Assembly (NCBI RefSeq): GCF_047675955.1
Contig: NC_132911.1
Location: forward strand, 69,473,133-69,537,132
Direction: 5' to 3'
DNA length: 64,000 nucleotides
From: Chlorocebus sabaeus
Lineage: Eukaryota > Chordata > Mammalia > Primates > Cercopithecidae
Shown: positions 34,027 to 45,945 of the stretch, one piece after another
Layout of the letters: each line of letters starts with the position of its first letter
Numbering within the stretch: position 1 is the first letter of the stretch
Program-made: the position numbers and the translations under genes
Notes under the pieces: model-generated
What the model was told of the DNA's origin: nothing
Database searches by the model: none
The model's input: the letters and a program-made list of their open reading frames with translations, nothing else

Positions 34027-34234
34027 TGTCCCAGTTTCCATATATTACACACACAAATCTCAATTTCATAGCAACCTATGTCACAAGATTGTGCATAGAA
34101 ATTTTTTAAGCACCATGCAACCATGAAGTTTAGTTCATAATGGAAAATAATCATAATTTGAACTATAGAATCTTATCTGTGGAAGGGCCAATAACAAATA
34201 ATATTTCATAACTAAGAAAAATCAGGCCATCAAT

Positions 34235-34720
34235 ATAGTCATTTTCTCTGATTTCATACTTCCAGACATCTCTTCTAGTCTCATGCCCCCACGACCCACT
34301 GCTGCCCCTTCCTTCAGCACACAGACCAACAACATGCTTTTCCCATGTGGGCCACAATAGGCTGTGCAGGGCCATGTGTCTACGACTTTGCACACATTCT
34401 CTTTGCATGGAATACCTTTTCCCCTTCCCCAACTGGCAAACTTCAACTCATCCTTCAACATGCTGCTCATTTTCTGTTCCTGTCCCTAAGCAAAGCAGAT
34501 GGATCACTGCCTCCTCTAAAGCCCCATGGTAACTGGTGCCCACTTCCGTAGCTGTACATATCACAATGTTGTAAATGTTTCTTTACTTATCTCTCCCGCT
34601 CGCTAAACTGTGTGCTCCTTGAAGAAAGAGAAACTGCATCTAATTCATTTTTGTAACCCACATGACCAGTACAACATTGGCTTATTGTCAGAGTTCAGGG
34701 AATGTATATATATATTCATT
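34235..34720 (+). mobile_element. L2 3' region, well preserved
   Basis: Long L2 in order: 'tgcacacattctctttgcat', 'caactcatccttcaacatgc', 'aactgtgtgctccttgaag' and a 'ttgtcagagttcaggg' end. Frames of 60-89 codons on both strands are L2 shadows. Confidence 0.8.
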
Positions 34721-34748
34721 GTATAACATATAATGTATATACAATGAA
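34715..34748. repeat. Inverted repeat, 11-bp arms
   Basis: ttcattgtata (34715-34725) and tatacaatgaa (34738-34748) are perfect inverted arms with a 12-nt AT-rich loop at the end of the L2. Confidence 0.95.
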
Positions 34749-34785
34749 TAAAATGAATGGATGCTTCCCTGAGTTTACATGGTCT

Positions 34786-34855
34786 TAGTCAGGGCTGAAA
34801 CTGGAACCTGGATTTTCTGATTCCCATCCACACCAGTGTTCTTTTTATCACATCC
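34786..34855 (-). mobile_element. MIR fragment, antisense
   Basis: 'gggctgaaactggaacctgg' and 'cagtgttctttttatcacat' match one end of an antisense MIR. Confidence 0.55.
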
Positions 34856-35465
34856 TAGAGCATGTTCTACATGTTCTAACACAGACCATGGTCTCGGGAT
34901 GTTTGGAGCAACGACCATAAAAAAGACAATGCCGTCTTCTCAAGTGACACAGGCTATAAGGGAAACAGAGCAGTGTCATTTCAAAATTCATCTAGTTCAT
35001 CGGAGGCTCCCTGAGAGATTGTGTGACACTTGTACACCTGGTGAAATTGAGCAATGAAAATCAAAAACGAGATCAGGAAAAGAACAGAAGCAGACAGTTT
35101 GTACTTACTTACACCCATCTAGACCTGTTGGGCTTGGGAAAAATGGCAGACAGTTCCAGACAGTTCCAGGAAGTGTTTGCAATGAATAAAGTGAGGATTT
35201 CAACTCCTGTTCAGAGTTCTAGAAATGCATTTCAGTGATTCCACTGCTTGAGGGTTCTCTAGGTAAACTGCCCAATTGTGATTGAGATGAGCAGCAGGTC
35301 AGTGAGAGTAGGATAAGGAAGAAAAAGAAACACACAAAGACAGAGGAAATATATGTAGGAGGGAAGGAGAAGACAGGGGAAAGGGAAAGGGAGTTTGGAT
35401 GAATTCACCAACTAAAGATGTTTTAATTAAATTAATGGCAGAACTCAGTTAAGATAAGTATATCA
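34856..35465. other. No gene; small tandem near 35148
   Basis: 'agacagttcc' is tandemly duplicated at 35148-35168. Otherwise unique-looking. Confidence 0.5.
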
Positions 35466-35603
35466 GCCAGGCACGGTGGCACACTCCTGCAGTCCCAACT
35501 AATTGGGAGGCTGATGAGAGAGGATCACTTGGGCCCAGGAGTTCAAATTCAGCCTTGGCACCATAATGAGACCCCATCTCTAAAACAAACAAACAAAAAA
35601 AGA
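35466..35603 (+). mobile_element. Alu monomer-like element (FLAM-type or old Alu left arm)
   Basis: 'gccaggcacggtggcacac', 'gatcacttgggcccaggag' and 'agaccccatctctaaaac', ending in an (AAAC)n-rich tail. One arm only. Confidence 0.8.
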
Positions 35604-35797
35604 TATGCATATATTAACAAAGCATAGCTACATAAAAGAAAGGGAAACCCCTTTCTTTTATCCACTATAAGGTATCCTCTTCCTTCTCTTCTTGTCTCCT
35701 TTTACTTGGGAAAGTACTTTACTTGTACAGAAGAGATAAACAAAATAGGTAACCAAGGAGTTAGATATCACACACTCTAAAATAGTTCTAAGCTCGG
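35604..35797. other. No gene seen
   Basis: Unique-looking stretch between the Alu monomer and an MLT1-like LTR. Confidence 0.5.
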
Positions 35798-36368
35798 TAT
35801 TAGTTTTCTCGTGCTGCTGTAACAAATGACCACAAACTTCATTGCTTAGAACGACACAAATTTATTAGGATACGGTTCTGTAGATGAGAAGCCCAACATA
35901 GGTCTCACTGAGCTAAAATCAAGATACAGCCATGCTGTGCTCCCCTCTGGAAGCTTTAAGGAAGAATCCATTTCTGTTCATGCAGATTGGTAGCTGAATT
36001 CAGTTCCTTGAAGTTGTGGGACTCAGGCCCCTGTTTTCTTGCTGGCTGTCAGTTGAGATCTATTCCCAGGTTCCAAAGGTCACCCATATTCCTTGGCTCA
36101 TGGTCCCTTCCCTTGGTCTTTAAAACCAAACCCTCTCTCACTTCAACTCTCTCCTGCCTGTTCTTCTGTTGTATCTGTCTTCCTTCTGTTATCCTCTTCC
36201 ACAGTTAAGGATGCCTGTAATTACATTGGACCCTCCCAGATAATCCAGAATAGTCTCCTTATTTTAAGGTCCATAACCTTAAACCCATCTCCTGAGTTCC
36301 TATGGACATGTAAGATAACATCTTCACAGGACCCAGAGACTGGGGGCCATTATTTTACTGACCACACC
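35798..36368 (-). mobile_element. Old MaLR/ERVL-type LTR, antisense
   Basis: 'tctcgtgctgctgtaacaaa', 'gtctcactgagctaaaatc', 'attccttggctcatggtccc', 'taatccagaatagtctcc' and 'ctgggggccattattttac' follow a common old LTR in reverse. The 174-codon frame (36093-36617) starts inside it and is not a gene. Confidence 0.7.
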
Positions 36369-36487
36369 CTTCTTTCACTGGACAAAGGAATCCAAGAGGT
36401 CACTAGATTCTGTCTGCAAAGATATCAGCCACAAAACAAAGCTTACACAAGACTAGGAGTAGATATAACAATAACTATGCACATGCC

Positions 36488-36965
36488 ATCCATTCACTCT
36501 TATATTCATGAACAGAGGTTTATCAAATACCTACTGTGGTCCAAAAGGCCTATGGTGGGTACTGAAATAAAACAAGGCCATGTTCTGTTCCCCACCCAGA
36601 AGTACACTGTGAGGTGAAAGGCAGGACAGCCAATCAACTTCAATGCCACTGGCAAGTGCAATGTACGTGGTGAAGGTACACATGCAGGCAGGGAGGAGAG
36701 AGGGCCCAGACAGAGAAATGCAATCAGAGAAGCTTCTAGAAGGAAGCACAGCCTTAATAATGGAGGATAATACACATAAAAGCTGTGAGTGGTCTGCTGT
36801 GATGAAGTCTGGGACATGTTTGGGAGATGAGAAGGAAAGGAAGGCAGGAGACACGTCAGCAGTATCACATATGTGTCCCATAGTAACGAGTTTGGATGGT
36901 ACCCTAAGGGCAATGAGAATTCATTAGAAGATTTTAAGCAGATATGTAATCAGATTGTTTTTCTA
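36488..36965 (-). mobile_element. Old LINE (L2-type), antisense
   Basis: Begins with an L2-type end ('gtttatcaaatacctactg') and continues with 'agaagcttctagaaggaag', 'tggtaccctaagggcaatg' and 'attttaagcagatatgtaat'. Minus-strand frames up to 135 codons are shadows of this element. Confidence 0.6.
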
Positions 36966-37608
36966 AGATCACTTATAAAGCAGATAGGAAAGAACTATAG
37001 CAGGAAGCTTGAAAATAATTTCCAACCCATTTACTCAGGAGTGAAAGAAATCTATACAGTTAAGTATAAAATTAAGCCATAGGAGCTCGTATTAAAGTCT
37101 ATAAATACAACTCCCTCCTTCTGTCCCCATTTGTGATTTCTTTGTGGCAATTGTACAAGGACAATCTTAAGGTATTTTTTTTTCTCAAGTAAACTGTTAT
37201 GGGAATATTCCAGGGAGACTTGAAAATTGACATGCAGGTTTCAAACTACTCCACTACCCTAGAACACACGATCTCCTTTTCCCCTATAATAGTTCTTGCT
37301 TTCTTCCATCCACTACCTTCCCCTCCCTCAGGCCCACTCACCTTCCTCTGTAGACAGATTCATGGGAAATTACATCACATTTTAAATCCAGCAAAAGAGA
37401 TTTATATTTAAAGAAATTCTATATTTTCATAACATGTTTTCTGAATATAAAAGTAATACATTTCCTAGTCAAAATTTTGGAAAACTATAAAGAAGTTCTA
37501 ATGGAAATTCTTTAATCTTGTTTTTAAGAGAAGGAACACTTTTAAAAGTATGAATACAGTACAATTTTTATTTCTCAATTATATTCTAATAAAGAACATA
37601 TATAACTG
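36966..37608. other. No gene or clear repeat seen
   Basis: AT-rich unique-looking sequence. Confidence 0.5.
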
Positions 37609-37613
37609 TATTC

Positions 37614-38021
37614 TGTATTAGTCTGTTCTTGCATTTCTTTAAAGAAATACCTGAAACTGGGTAGCTTTTATGGAAAATAGGTTTAATTGGCTCATGATTC
37701 TGCAGGCTATACAGGAAGCACAGTGCTGGCATCTGCTCAGCATCTAGGGAGGCCTTAGGAAGCTTACAATAATGACGGAAGGGGAAGCAGGTACAGGCAG
37801 GGCACACAGCTAAAGCAGGAACAACAGAGAGAGTGGGAGGGGAGGTGCCACACACTTTTAAATGATCAGATCTTGTAAGAACTCATTATTATGAAGGTAG
37901 CACCAGGCCATGAGGGATCTGCCCCCATGATCCAAACACCTCCCACCAGGCCCCACCTCCAGCACTGGGGATTACAATTCAACATGAGATTTGGACAGGG
38001 ACAAATATTCAAACTATATCA
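37614..38021 (-). mobile_element. MST/MLT-type MaLR LTR, antisense
   Basis: 'tgtattagtctgttcttgc', 'gaaactgggtagctttta', 'agatcttgtaagaactcat', 'catgatccaaacacctccc'. Flanks tattc (37609-37613) and tactc (38022-38026) are a plausible 5-bp target-site duplication. Confidence 0.9.
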
Positions 38022-38026
38022 TACTC

Positions 38027-38239
38027 CAATGGCGTATTTTATTATATAGGGTTGTTGTTTCACTTAACATATAAGGAGATTTATTTTGTCCTTAAATATT
38101 AAAATACTATTTTAATGACTAGACAGATATTTTCATGACTACATACATATTATAATGACTATCATAATTTGCTTAACTATAATTTATCAATCTCCTATTA
38201 TTGATTTTTTCTTTTGTTTCTTAGTACTCTAATTAATAC
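38027..38239. other. No gene seen
   Basis: Short AT-rich unique-looking stretch. Confidence 0.5.
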
Positions 38240-38249
38240 TATAGTCAAT

Positions 38250-38546
38250 TTTTTTTTTTTTTGAGATAAAGTCTCGTTCTTGTCCCTCAGGCTGGAGTGC
38301 AATGGCGTGATCTCAGCTCACTGCAACCTCCGCCTCCCTGGGTTCAAGCGATTCTCCTGCCTCAGCCTCCCGAGTCACTGGGATTACAGGTGCCTGCCAC
38401 CACGCCCAGCTAATTTTTGTATTTTTAGTAGAGATGGGGTTTCACCATGTTGGTGAGGCTGGTCTCGAACTCCTGACCTCAGGTGATCCACCTGCCTTGG
38501 CCTCCCACAGTGCTGGGATTACAGGCATGAGGCACTGCGCCCGGCC
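38250..38546 (-). mobile_element. AluS-like, antisense
   Basis: Full-length Alu with 'gctaatttttgtatttttag' and 'ggtctcgaactcctgacc'. Perfect 10-bp target-site duplications tatagtcaat at 38240-38249 and 38547-38556. Confidence 0.97.
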
Positions 38547-38556
38547 TATAGTCAAT

Positions 38557-38876
38557 ATTTTTTAAGCAGCTTTGATTTTCTGGAATTTATAGACACCTTC
38601 TGAATTATTATTATTATAATTATTGCTTTTGCATGAATCTAGAATTTAATCGAAAACTAAGAAAGCTTAGTAAAGTATACCTTTGGCAAACTGATACTCT
38701 CCTCTCAGGAAAAACAAAGGAAAAATAACATGAAAATATTGCCATGATTCTTTTTAGTGAAAGGAAAGTTAGGACACAGGCAATGACAGAGATCTGCAAG
38801 GAGAGAAGGTTTTAGACCAGGAACTCAAAACACAGTATAAAAGAAAGTAAAATTTCCGGACCCTCTAAATTTATTA
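38557..38876. other. No gene seen
   Basis: AT-rich with a short ATT repeat near 38607-38620. No purine-rich tract abuts the LTR that follows. Confidence 0.45.
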
Positions 38877-39466
38877 TGTCAAGGGGAAAGTTAAGCCTTG
38901 GGGACGGAGTCATGCAGCATGTTTGCAATGTGTGCTTCTTAGATTATAGCTTAACTCTCTTCCTTATTTTTCTTCTGTAAGCTTAACTCTCTTCCTTATA
39001 GATTATAGATCCCTTCTTCATAGCTTAACTCCCTTCCTTATTTTGCTCTGTAAATGACTGGGAGAAACCAGACACCAGACCTCCCACTTCCAATCACCGA
39101 TCTTTGTTATAGATTAATTGCCTCCTTTATTGGCCTGTCCCTAACTCAGACCAGATGGTGCCCATGACTCCATGACCATTACAACTTCAGTGTGGAATGT
39201 TACATATACTTTTCCAGAAAGAAAAAGACCACCTCAAGTAATCAGTGATTGTAACTGTGCATTAAGCATTACATAGAAAGATGTTGAAATTCTGTTAAGC
39301 TTTCCTAAACGTTATCTATATAAATGATCCCAAACTTCTACGTGTCGGAGCACTGACATTCATTCTTTGGACTCTGTGCTTCTCTGGTGGCCTGTCCTCA
39401 AACTTTGCACTTGAATAAACTCTCTTCAAACTAAATTCTGGCCCTTTTGGTTATTTTAGGTTGACA
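38877..39466 (+). mobile_element. Endogenous retroviral LTR (class I-like), solo
   Basis: About 590 bp from TG (38877) to CA (39466). Features: three copies of a 19-bp 'gcttaactctcttccttat' motif in the U3-like part, 'cttgaataaactctcttc' carrying the polyadenylation signal near the end, and a 'ttattttaggttgaca' terminus. No retroviral coding sequence adjoins. I see no matching flanks, so edges are tentative. Confidence 0.6.
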
Positions 39467-41329
39467 ACAAACAGGCATACAAGTATAGTGAGCTCCGGGG
39501 ATACAGCTGTAGCAAGCTACACAGCTTCACCCTTCCAGAGTTCAGCGTCTAACCAGGTAGACGTACTTACAGAGAGGACGCAGAAGAATGATGCTAGGAC
39601 TGATGCAAAAATCATACCTATAAATAATTTTAGGGGGACACGTGATTATTAAGCCTCCTTGTCTACTATTAATTCCTCACCCTTCACAAATATTAATCAA
39701 AGATACTCCCACATTTATACTAGTTTCTTTCATTAGGTCCTAGACCCTTATGCATCAGAGAACATTTTGCCTTCATTAGCACTGTAATATCTTGTCTTGA
39801 ATTTTGAAAAATGGCTCTTTTCTGTGATAGAAGGTCATTCAGCGTCTATTAGCCATACCCTGGTGGCATTTTTAGATCCCTATTTGCAGGATCAGTGTTC
39901 AAGGTGTCCGCCCCCGTTCAGCATCTTCCAGGCAACCACGATGTTATTTGTCTTTTTAAAGGTTTGTAAATTCATATATCTTAATATACAACATACCACT
40001 AATTAACTGGATGATCTGCTTACCTGTTAACATTTAAATGCAATTCTTTCCTTCCCTATTGGCACAAACCTAGGCTCTTTTTAATTTAAAAGCCTCCATC
40101 TGAAAAGAATATTTGCAAATCGACAAGGAAGGACAAATGGTGAAGAGGGGAGGGAGTGCATAAACTTTTTCTGAAGAATGTGCTAAACTCTTCACTATTT
40201 AATAGATAAGAATGAATACTGCTGTTTAACTAGATCCAGTCTCTGAAATATCTAATTAAAACTGATGTGCTTATTTAGTTTCCAATTCATCACAGGTGGG
40301 CCCACATTAATGTGAAAATGAGAGTAAATTACCAGCATTTGGCAATCTCACTGAATGTCATTCACATTATTAACTCAAACCTCAAAATGCATTTTAAAAT
40401 GTGGTTCATAGGTAGGGCACCATCTCTCCACACAAACAAAAATCTTCCCCCACTAAGCTTATGGAATTCTACTTTTATGTAGAAGGTTCCCAGTGACACA
40501 AGTCCACCTACTCAAAATACCTCACCTGTGATCCAATAGGGGTATCATAGGGAAGACAGTGGGAGCAATGCCCCTCCCTTCCCAGGCGTTAGTGTCTCCT
40601 GGGAATGACTGTTTAGTTTGGCCCAACTCTCTTCTAGCTTGTCAAGTGGAACTTTATTAAAAATTCAGTTCATTTAACTTTACGGAGAGATTCTTTACTA
40701 GTAGTCCTCACACAGGACCAGAAAGCGTTAGCAGTTTCAACTCCACCCCAGCAGACAGCCTCCCGCAGCACATGAGCTCTGAACCCTTTATCCTTTCTCT
40801 TTTCATATGTACAAAATGGAAAGTCATGTTCCATGTAATCTGTCTTTGAAAGACTCTTTCCAGTAGTGTGCTGAAATGTATTTGGAAATGCATAGATGAG
40901 AAGAATCTTCCACATTGACTTTGTTCAGTCCACACAACATACACTGACTGGTCAGCATCTCAAATGGTTTTTTTCCCCTACTTTTTCTAAAGCTTTCAAA
41001 TCCACACGGAAGATAATTTATTTCACTTTTAAAGCACCCACTGTTAGAGGCTAATTTATAAACTGAATAAATTATTCCAGGGGCACGGAAAGAAAGCCAA
41101 GAAAACTTCCGCTTTAAATGCACTCACACATTCATCTCTCCTCCACCTGCTTTCAATGATCAAAACCTTACATGGAAACTTATTCTCTCAATTTAAGGTT
41201 GTGAACCCTTCAGATTGAAACATCAGATTTTTTGGCAAAGAGTATAAATGATCAATAAACAGATGATATGGTACTTAATTTCACAAGGAGTCTAGGAAAT
41301 CAGATTAAAGCAATATCAAGGTACCCATA
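39467..41329. other. No gene or clear repeat seen, 1.9 kb
   Basis: Repeat-poor sequence with frames of at most 99 codons and no recognisable domain. Confidence 0.5.
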
Positions 41330-41800
41330 TTAGCCCACCGACTTGAGGAAAGTTTACAAAACAGGAACATGCTGTGCTGGTGAGGAAGCGGATGGTCTCC
41401 TCCTCGTGCAGTGGTGGCAGGAGTGTGAATTGCTATGAACTTTTCATAAAAACAAGCAAATTTTGTCATGTATGCTTTACCACATTTAAAATTTTAAAAT
41501 TGTAATAATCTAGAAGTAGGTATTATAATTAAATATATCCAAACCCTTTGGCCCATGTTCACCTTTGAATCTGTCCAGTAGAAATCAATATACTAGTACT
41601 TAAGGATATACGTAAAACAATAATTGCAGCATTGTTTATGACAGGGTGGGCGGGAGATAGCTGCATACATTAGGTTCATCTATACTATGTAATATTATGC
41701 AGGGTGTTTTTTTACTGTACTGTCTATTTTTTACTAACCGGGAGAAATGTCTATGTTGCACAGTTAAGTGAGAAAAGCACATTGTAGAGTATTACAAATA
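41330..41800 (+). mobile_element. Old L1 (L1M) ORF2 3' fragment
   Basis: 'tggtggcaggagtgtgaattg', 'gtccagtagaaatcaatata', 'attgcagcattgtttatgac' and 'agttaagtgagaaaagcac' are degraded L1 ORF2/3' landmarks. Non-coding. Confidence 0.75.
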
Positions 41801-41809
41801 AGAGGCAGG

Positions 41810-42036
41810 AGTATACAGTGGTTCAGAGCATGAGTAGATTGGTAACCTATGTTTTCAGCAGTTTGACCTTAGATAAGATCCTTAATCTCTCCAACACTCA
41901 GTCTTCTCATCTATAAGATGGGCGTTAAAATGGAAATGATGCCATATCACACAGTCCGAGTAAACGTTAACTAAAAAAGGATGTAAAAGGTATACTGGAT
42001 GACACAAAATCGGCATTTAATTAGTGCTAATTCCCT
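41810..42036 (+). mobile_element. MIR
   Basis: 'gtatacagtggttcagagca', 'agtttgaccttagataagat' and 'cttctcatctataagatggg' follow the MIR order. Near full length. Confidence 0.82.
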
Positions 42037-42124
42037 TCTCCCTCTCCCCCAAAAGTGAATCAGTTTTAGAGCCCTTTTTGCAAGGAGAAAACTAGGGAAT
42101 CATCAATAGCTGGCTCAGGAGAAA

Positions 42125-42590
42125 CAAGTGCTGTCTTGAGGTTAGAAGGATGTGAGTTCATGTTGGGAGCACTGGCTCACGCCTGTAATCCCAGGACTTC
42201 GGGAGGCCAAGGCAGGTGGATCACTTGAAGCCAGGAGTTCAAGACCACCCTGGCCAACATGGTGAAACCCTGTCTCTACAAAAAATACAAAAATTAGCCC
42301 AGCGTGGTGGCACGTGCCTGTAATCCCAGCTACTCGGTAGGCTGAGGCACAAGAATCACTTGAACCCAGGATGTGAAGGTTGCAGTGAACCGAGATCGCG
42401 CCACTATAGTCCAACCTGGGCAACAGAGCAACACTGCCTCAAAAAAGGAAAAAAAAAGAAGGATGTGCGTTCAAAACCCTGCTGGGCTACTTGATGACCC
42501 TGGATGAATATGTAACTCTTTAGAGCCCCTTTCCCTTACCTCATAGGGGTTTTTATAAAGAGTAAATCAGATGCATGCATGTGCACGAAG
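42125..42590 (+). mobile_element. MIR, split by AluS
   Basis: Left part to 42160; right part from 42474 ('ccctgctgggctacttgatg', 'ttacctcataggggttttta'). A second MIR, close behind the previous one. Confidence 0.7.
42161..42456 (+). mobile_element. AluS-like
   Basis: Full-length Alu with a weakened 5' end ('tgttgggagcactggctcac'). Target-site duplications agaaggatgtgagttca (42144-42160) and agaaggatgtgcgttca (42457-42473), one difference. Confidence 0.96.
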
Positions 42591-42845
42591 TTGTGTGTGT
42601 CTGTGTGGCTACATGTGCATTGCCAGAGGTAATATTTAAAATGTTAACATCTGGTATTGCATGGATATCAAACAACTGGAATGAACCCTGGCTCCTGGCA
42701 CATAATAGGTGTTCAAAAAGTGTTTCAATTTCTTTCCTTCTTTCATCTAATAAACAACTATTTTTAGAGTATTTGATATGAGCTTGCAACTATGTTTTCC
42801 TTGATGAAAAAGGATAATTCTGATACTCAGACTGGTAAAAGGCAA
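42591..42845. other. No gene; weak L2/MIR tail
   Basis: 'ctggcacataataggtgttc' near 42695 is an L2/MIR-like end. A short GT run lies near 42592-42602. Confidence 0.5.
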
Positions 42846-42973
42846 ATATACATATATTTACAATTTATATATATTTATATAAATAGTTGGTTCTACTATC
42901 TTTGCATATATATATGCATAGAACCAATTTTCCAATTATATATGTGTATATATATTTAATATATATTTGTGAG

Positions 42974-43005
<32 letters not shown>

Positions 43006-43030
43006 TTCAAAAGTAGTAGAACCAATTTTC
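42846..43030. repeat. AT/TG-rich low-complexity block with inverted arms
   Basis: TATA and TATG/TGTG repeats framed by perfect 12-bp arms ttggttctacta (42887-42898) and tagtagaaccaa (43014-43025). A third, partial arm tagaaccaa is at 42919-42927, and the internal tgcatatatatatgca is palindromic. Confidence 0.92.
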
Positions 43031-43964
43031 ACTGCCTTGCAATCATTTCTAAGGTCAGCCCTGCACACGCAATAGTAAAATGAAAAATCAAAACAAAACG
43101 GAAACCTCAAGCTCTAAATACCAGTGTTGTTTTAGCTGTGCAGTTCCTGTGATAAGGTGCCAAAGCAAACCAAACAAGGGAAATCCATACAGAGTGAGAA
43201 GGTATACTTTGAAGTTCACAATCAAAGGCTGGGCAAGGTCACACCAGGCTAAACCCAGCTGTCTGCAGCAGGGTGGCACAGCAGGCTGCAGGCCAGGGGA
43301 GGAACATAACGCATCAGAGTGAGCACACTGCAAGGCCAGGTCCCTGTATCTCTTCTCTTCTCTGTGCCTCTCTGTTCTCATCAGTAAGTGAGGACACTGA
43401 GGGCCACAACCTTGGTAAGGGCCTTTCTCCACACACAGAGCTTCTGTGAGCTCCACTCAAATCTGTCTCAGGGTGCTTTTGGGAGTACATTTTAAACGGG
43501 TAAGGACTAGAAACAAAGGATTTAGCTTTAGGTTGCAATGAGAGAGAGTTTGGAGTCAGACAAACCAGGTAGGAACCATTTTCACAATGATAAAAACATT
43601 TCCCTCTGAAAAACTGAACGTGCTTCAGCCAGGAGAAAGCGTCTTCACTCCACAAGGCATAATAGGGCTCCTCAACCAAGTCAATAGTAAGGGAATTTGT
43701 GGAAGCTTGATATATCCGGAATTAAATTTAATCACTAGAAAAGAGGAACTCTCTGTCCCAAAATACATATATACGCATATTGCTTCACTAAACTGGTAGT
43801 TATTTTCCTCATGTACTGAGAAATCTAAGGCAGGTATAATTAAACCAAGCTCTTCTTATCCTTTACTTAGCCACCCTTGGCATGAGTGTCATCTCATGGT
43901 CACAAGATAGCTGCTATAACTCCAGCCATCACACCTATATTCTGCTGGAAGAAAGGGAAGCAAA
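43031..43964. other. No gene; possible degraded MIR near 43310-43400
   Basis: 'tctctgtgcctctctgttctcat' partly resembles MIR. Minus-strand frames of 121-122 codons show no recognisable domain. Confidence 0.4.
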
Positions 43965-44060
43965 GTGACCAACTTATTCAGTTTGCCTGGGACTGTCTGG
44001 ATTTTAGGACTGAAAGTCCCGTGTCTTTAAAACTACAGGCAAACCGGGACAGTTCGTTAC
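43965..44060. mobile_element. Short element with terminal inverted repeats (MITE-like)
   Basis: Left end starts gtgaccaact and reaches gtttgcctg (43965-43989); right end caggcaaac to agttcgttac (44036-44060) is its imperfect inverse, roughly two-thirds identical. The centre has a small ggact/agtcc hairpin. No coding capacity. The name is unknown to me. Confidence 0.55.
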
Positions 44061-45945
44061 CCCAAAGGGAAGGCAAAAGCCAAAAAAGAAATTGCTAATT
44101 GGGGTTTTCCCACTGTTTCAAGGATCTTATGTAGAAGTCCTATCCAAACAACTTCTGCTCATATCTCATTTGTCAGAACTGATTTACATGGTGCCCATTT
44201 GCAAAGGAGGCACATGACCACTGAGGCAAACTGTGTATCCACTAGGAAAAGAGGAGAATGGATAGTAAACAGGCAGTCTCTTTCACACTCAGTGAGAGCG
44301 GAACCACACAGTCCATAGAACCCCACATTCCTGAACCCTGAAAACTCTACTCTGAGCCTCTGTCCAAGAGCATTCTTATTGTGTTGTGAGTTCCAGCCAC
44401 TCACAGAGGTAATAATGACTCAAGAATTTAGAAAATCAGAGCACTAAGTAGTTTACAAGATCTGGGATGGGCCGTTGCAGGCTGTGACTGGCTGGAGGCT
44501 CCCTGTCCATTCTGTTCGCCAGTCCTAAGTAAAATGGCCCAGTGAGGGGGGGTAGGGACAAGTTTCCAATTACACCCCTCCAGTGAGTGCACATCTCTGC
44601 CTCGTATCTGAGCTCCAGCAAGCAGAAGAAGGAAGAAAGATGCACACTACTACCAGCACTGACAGGGTCCTGATTAGGGATTAAGCTTCTCCAATCCCAT
44701 CTCCACCCAACCACAGAGTGTCGTTTTGAAGAATCATTTGCAGTAAATGAAGGGAGAGGAGCTATAAGGGCAAGAAATTGGTAGAAAATAATAGGAAAGA
44801 AGTGCTAACGTTTGATGAGGGTAATAACCTTTCTAAACTAGTGTCCTACTGCATTAGATTTTCCATGAAATTATTTAAAACAGCAAGGAATCAAACATCC
44901 CCACATTATTAACCTCCAGTGTGTGCTTACTGAAGAAAATCCAAAAGATATTTATGCGTCTCCTGCAGAGGTTGAACCTTAATGTCCCAGACTGAGGCAA
45001 TGAAGCTATGGAATTCTGCCTGTATTGTCTTCTGTTGATAACAAGAAGCACAGCTGTATTTCTTGCCTGGTGAACTTGCAAAATCACTCTTCATCCTATT
45101 GTGATAAGCACGATGTCAATCATCACAATCTAGCTTTTGGCAGCTCTTAAAAGGTCAGGGCTTCTTTGCAGCTCACTTTTCAGGTAGTCTTGGTTATGAG
45201 AAACACACAAAAAAGTTGATATACCCAGTAGTGTATTTTTTTTTTTTTTTGAGATTCTTTCCTAGGAGAAAACACACAGTGTAAAATCTTCACCACCACA
45301 GACTGATACTGTTATAATAAACATTATATCGCATACACTCATGAGAACATCCAGCCATAGCTCATCACATTACCTAGGAGTAAATCTGTCACAACCTGAG
45401 TCACTGTGGAAGCACTCCGGTCAAACATGTTGAATTACAGCTAGATTTTAGCATTAATTATAATAATTATATCATAACCATCATTTCATCATAAAAATTA
45501 GTTTCACTATGACATTTTGTTCTTTGTTCCAGGACTTGCAAAATGCCCAAATTGCAATAGGTGTTTAAAAATAATGTTTGATCAAGGTTAAAATATGTAA
45601 GTTTTTACAAATTTATGAGTTTTTCAAACAGTATTCAAATAAATGGTAATTAATATACAGAAAAGCTTGCTAAAACTGATTGCATTCCATACTCCTTATG
45701 AGTTAGAAGGATTTACTTTTCACATTTTCTGAAGAGCTATGCATGTGGATTGCAAAGCTAGAAACATACTGGAGGACACTTGTGGTATCATACTGAACAG
45801 CTGTTTGCAGAGAACATGCCTCTCCAGTACCCTGAGGAAGGCACAGAATATTGAAATGTTGACTGAATGTTCAAATCGTTTCAAGAATGGACACCCATGA
45901 AAACAAAAGGGAATTATGAATGATGGCCCTGAGTTTGTGGCTTGG
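44061..45945. other. No gene or clear repeat seen, 1.9 kb
   Basis: Repeat-poor. T-run at 45237-45250. A run of ATTA/TAAT motifs at about 45451-45472. Confidence 0.5.

Noticed and set aside
34222..34551. Overlapping frames of 61-89 codons
   Set aside because: Shadows of a well-preserved L2 3' region.
36093..36617. 174-codon plus-strand frame
   Set aside because: Lies over an old antisense LTR and an L2-type fragment; no domain recognised.
43088..43679. Two overlapping minus-strand frames of 121-122 codons
   Set aside because: Different frames over the same DNA, no domain, possible MIR content.
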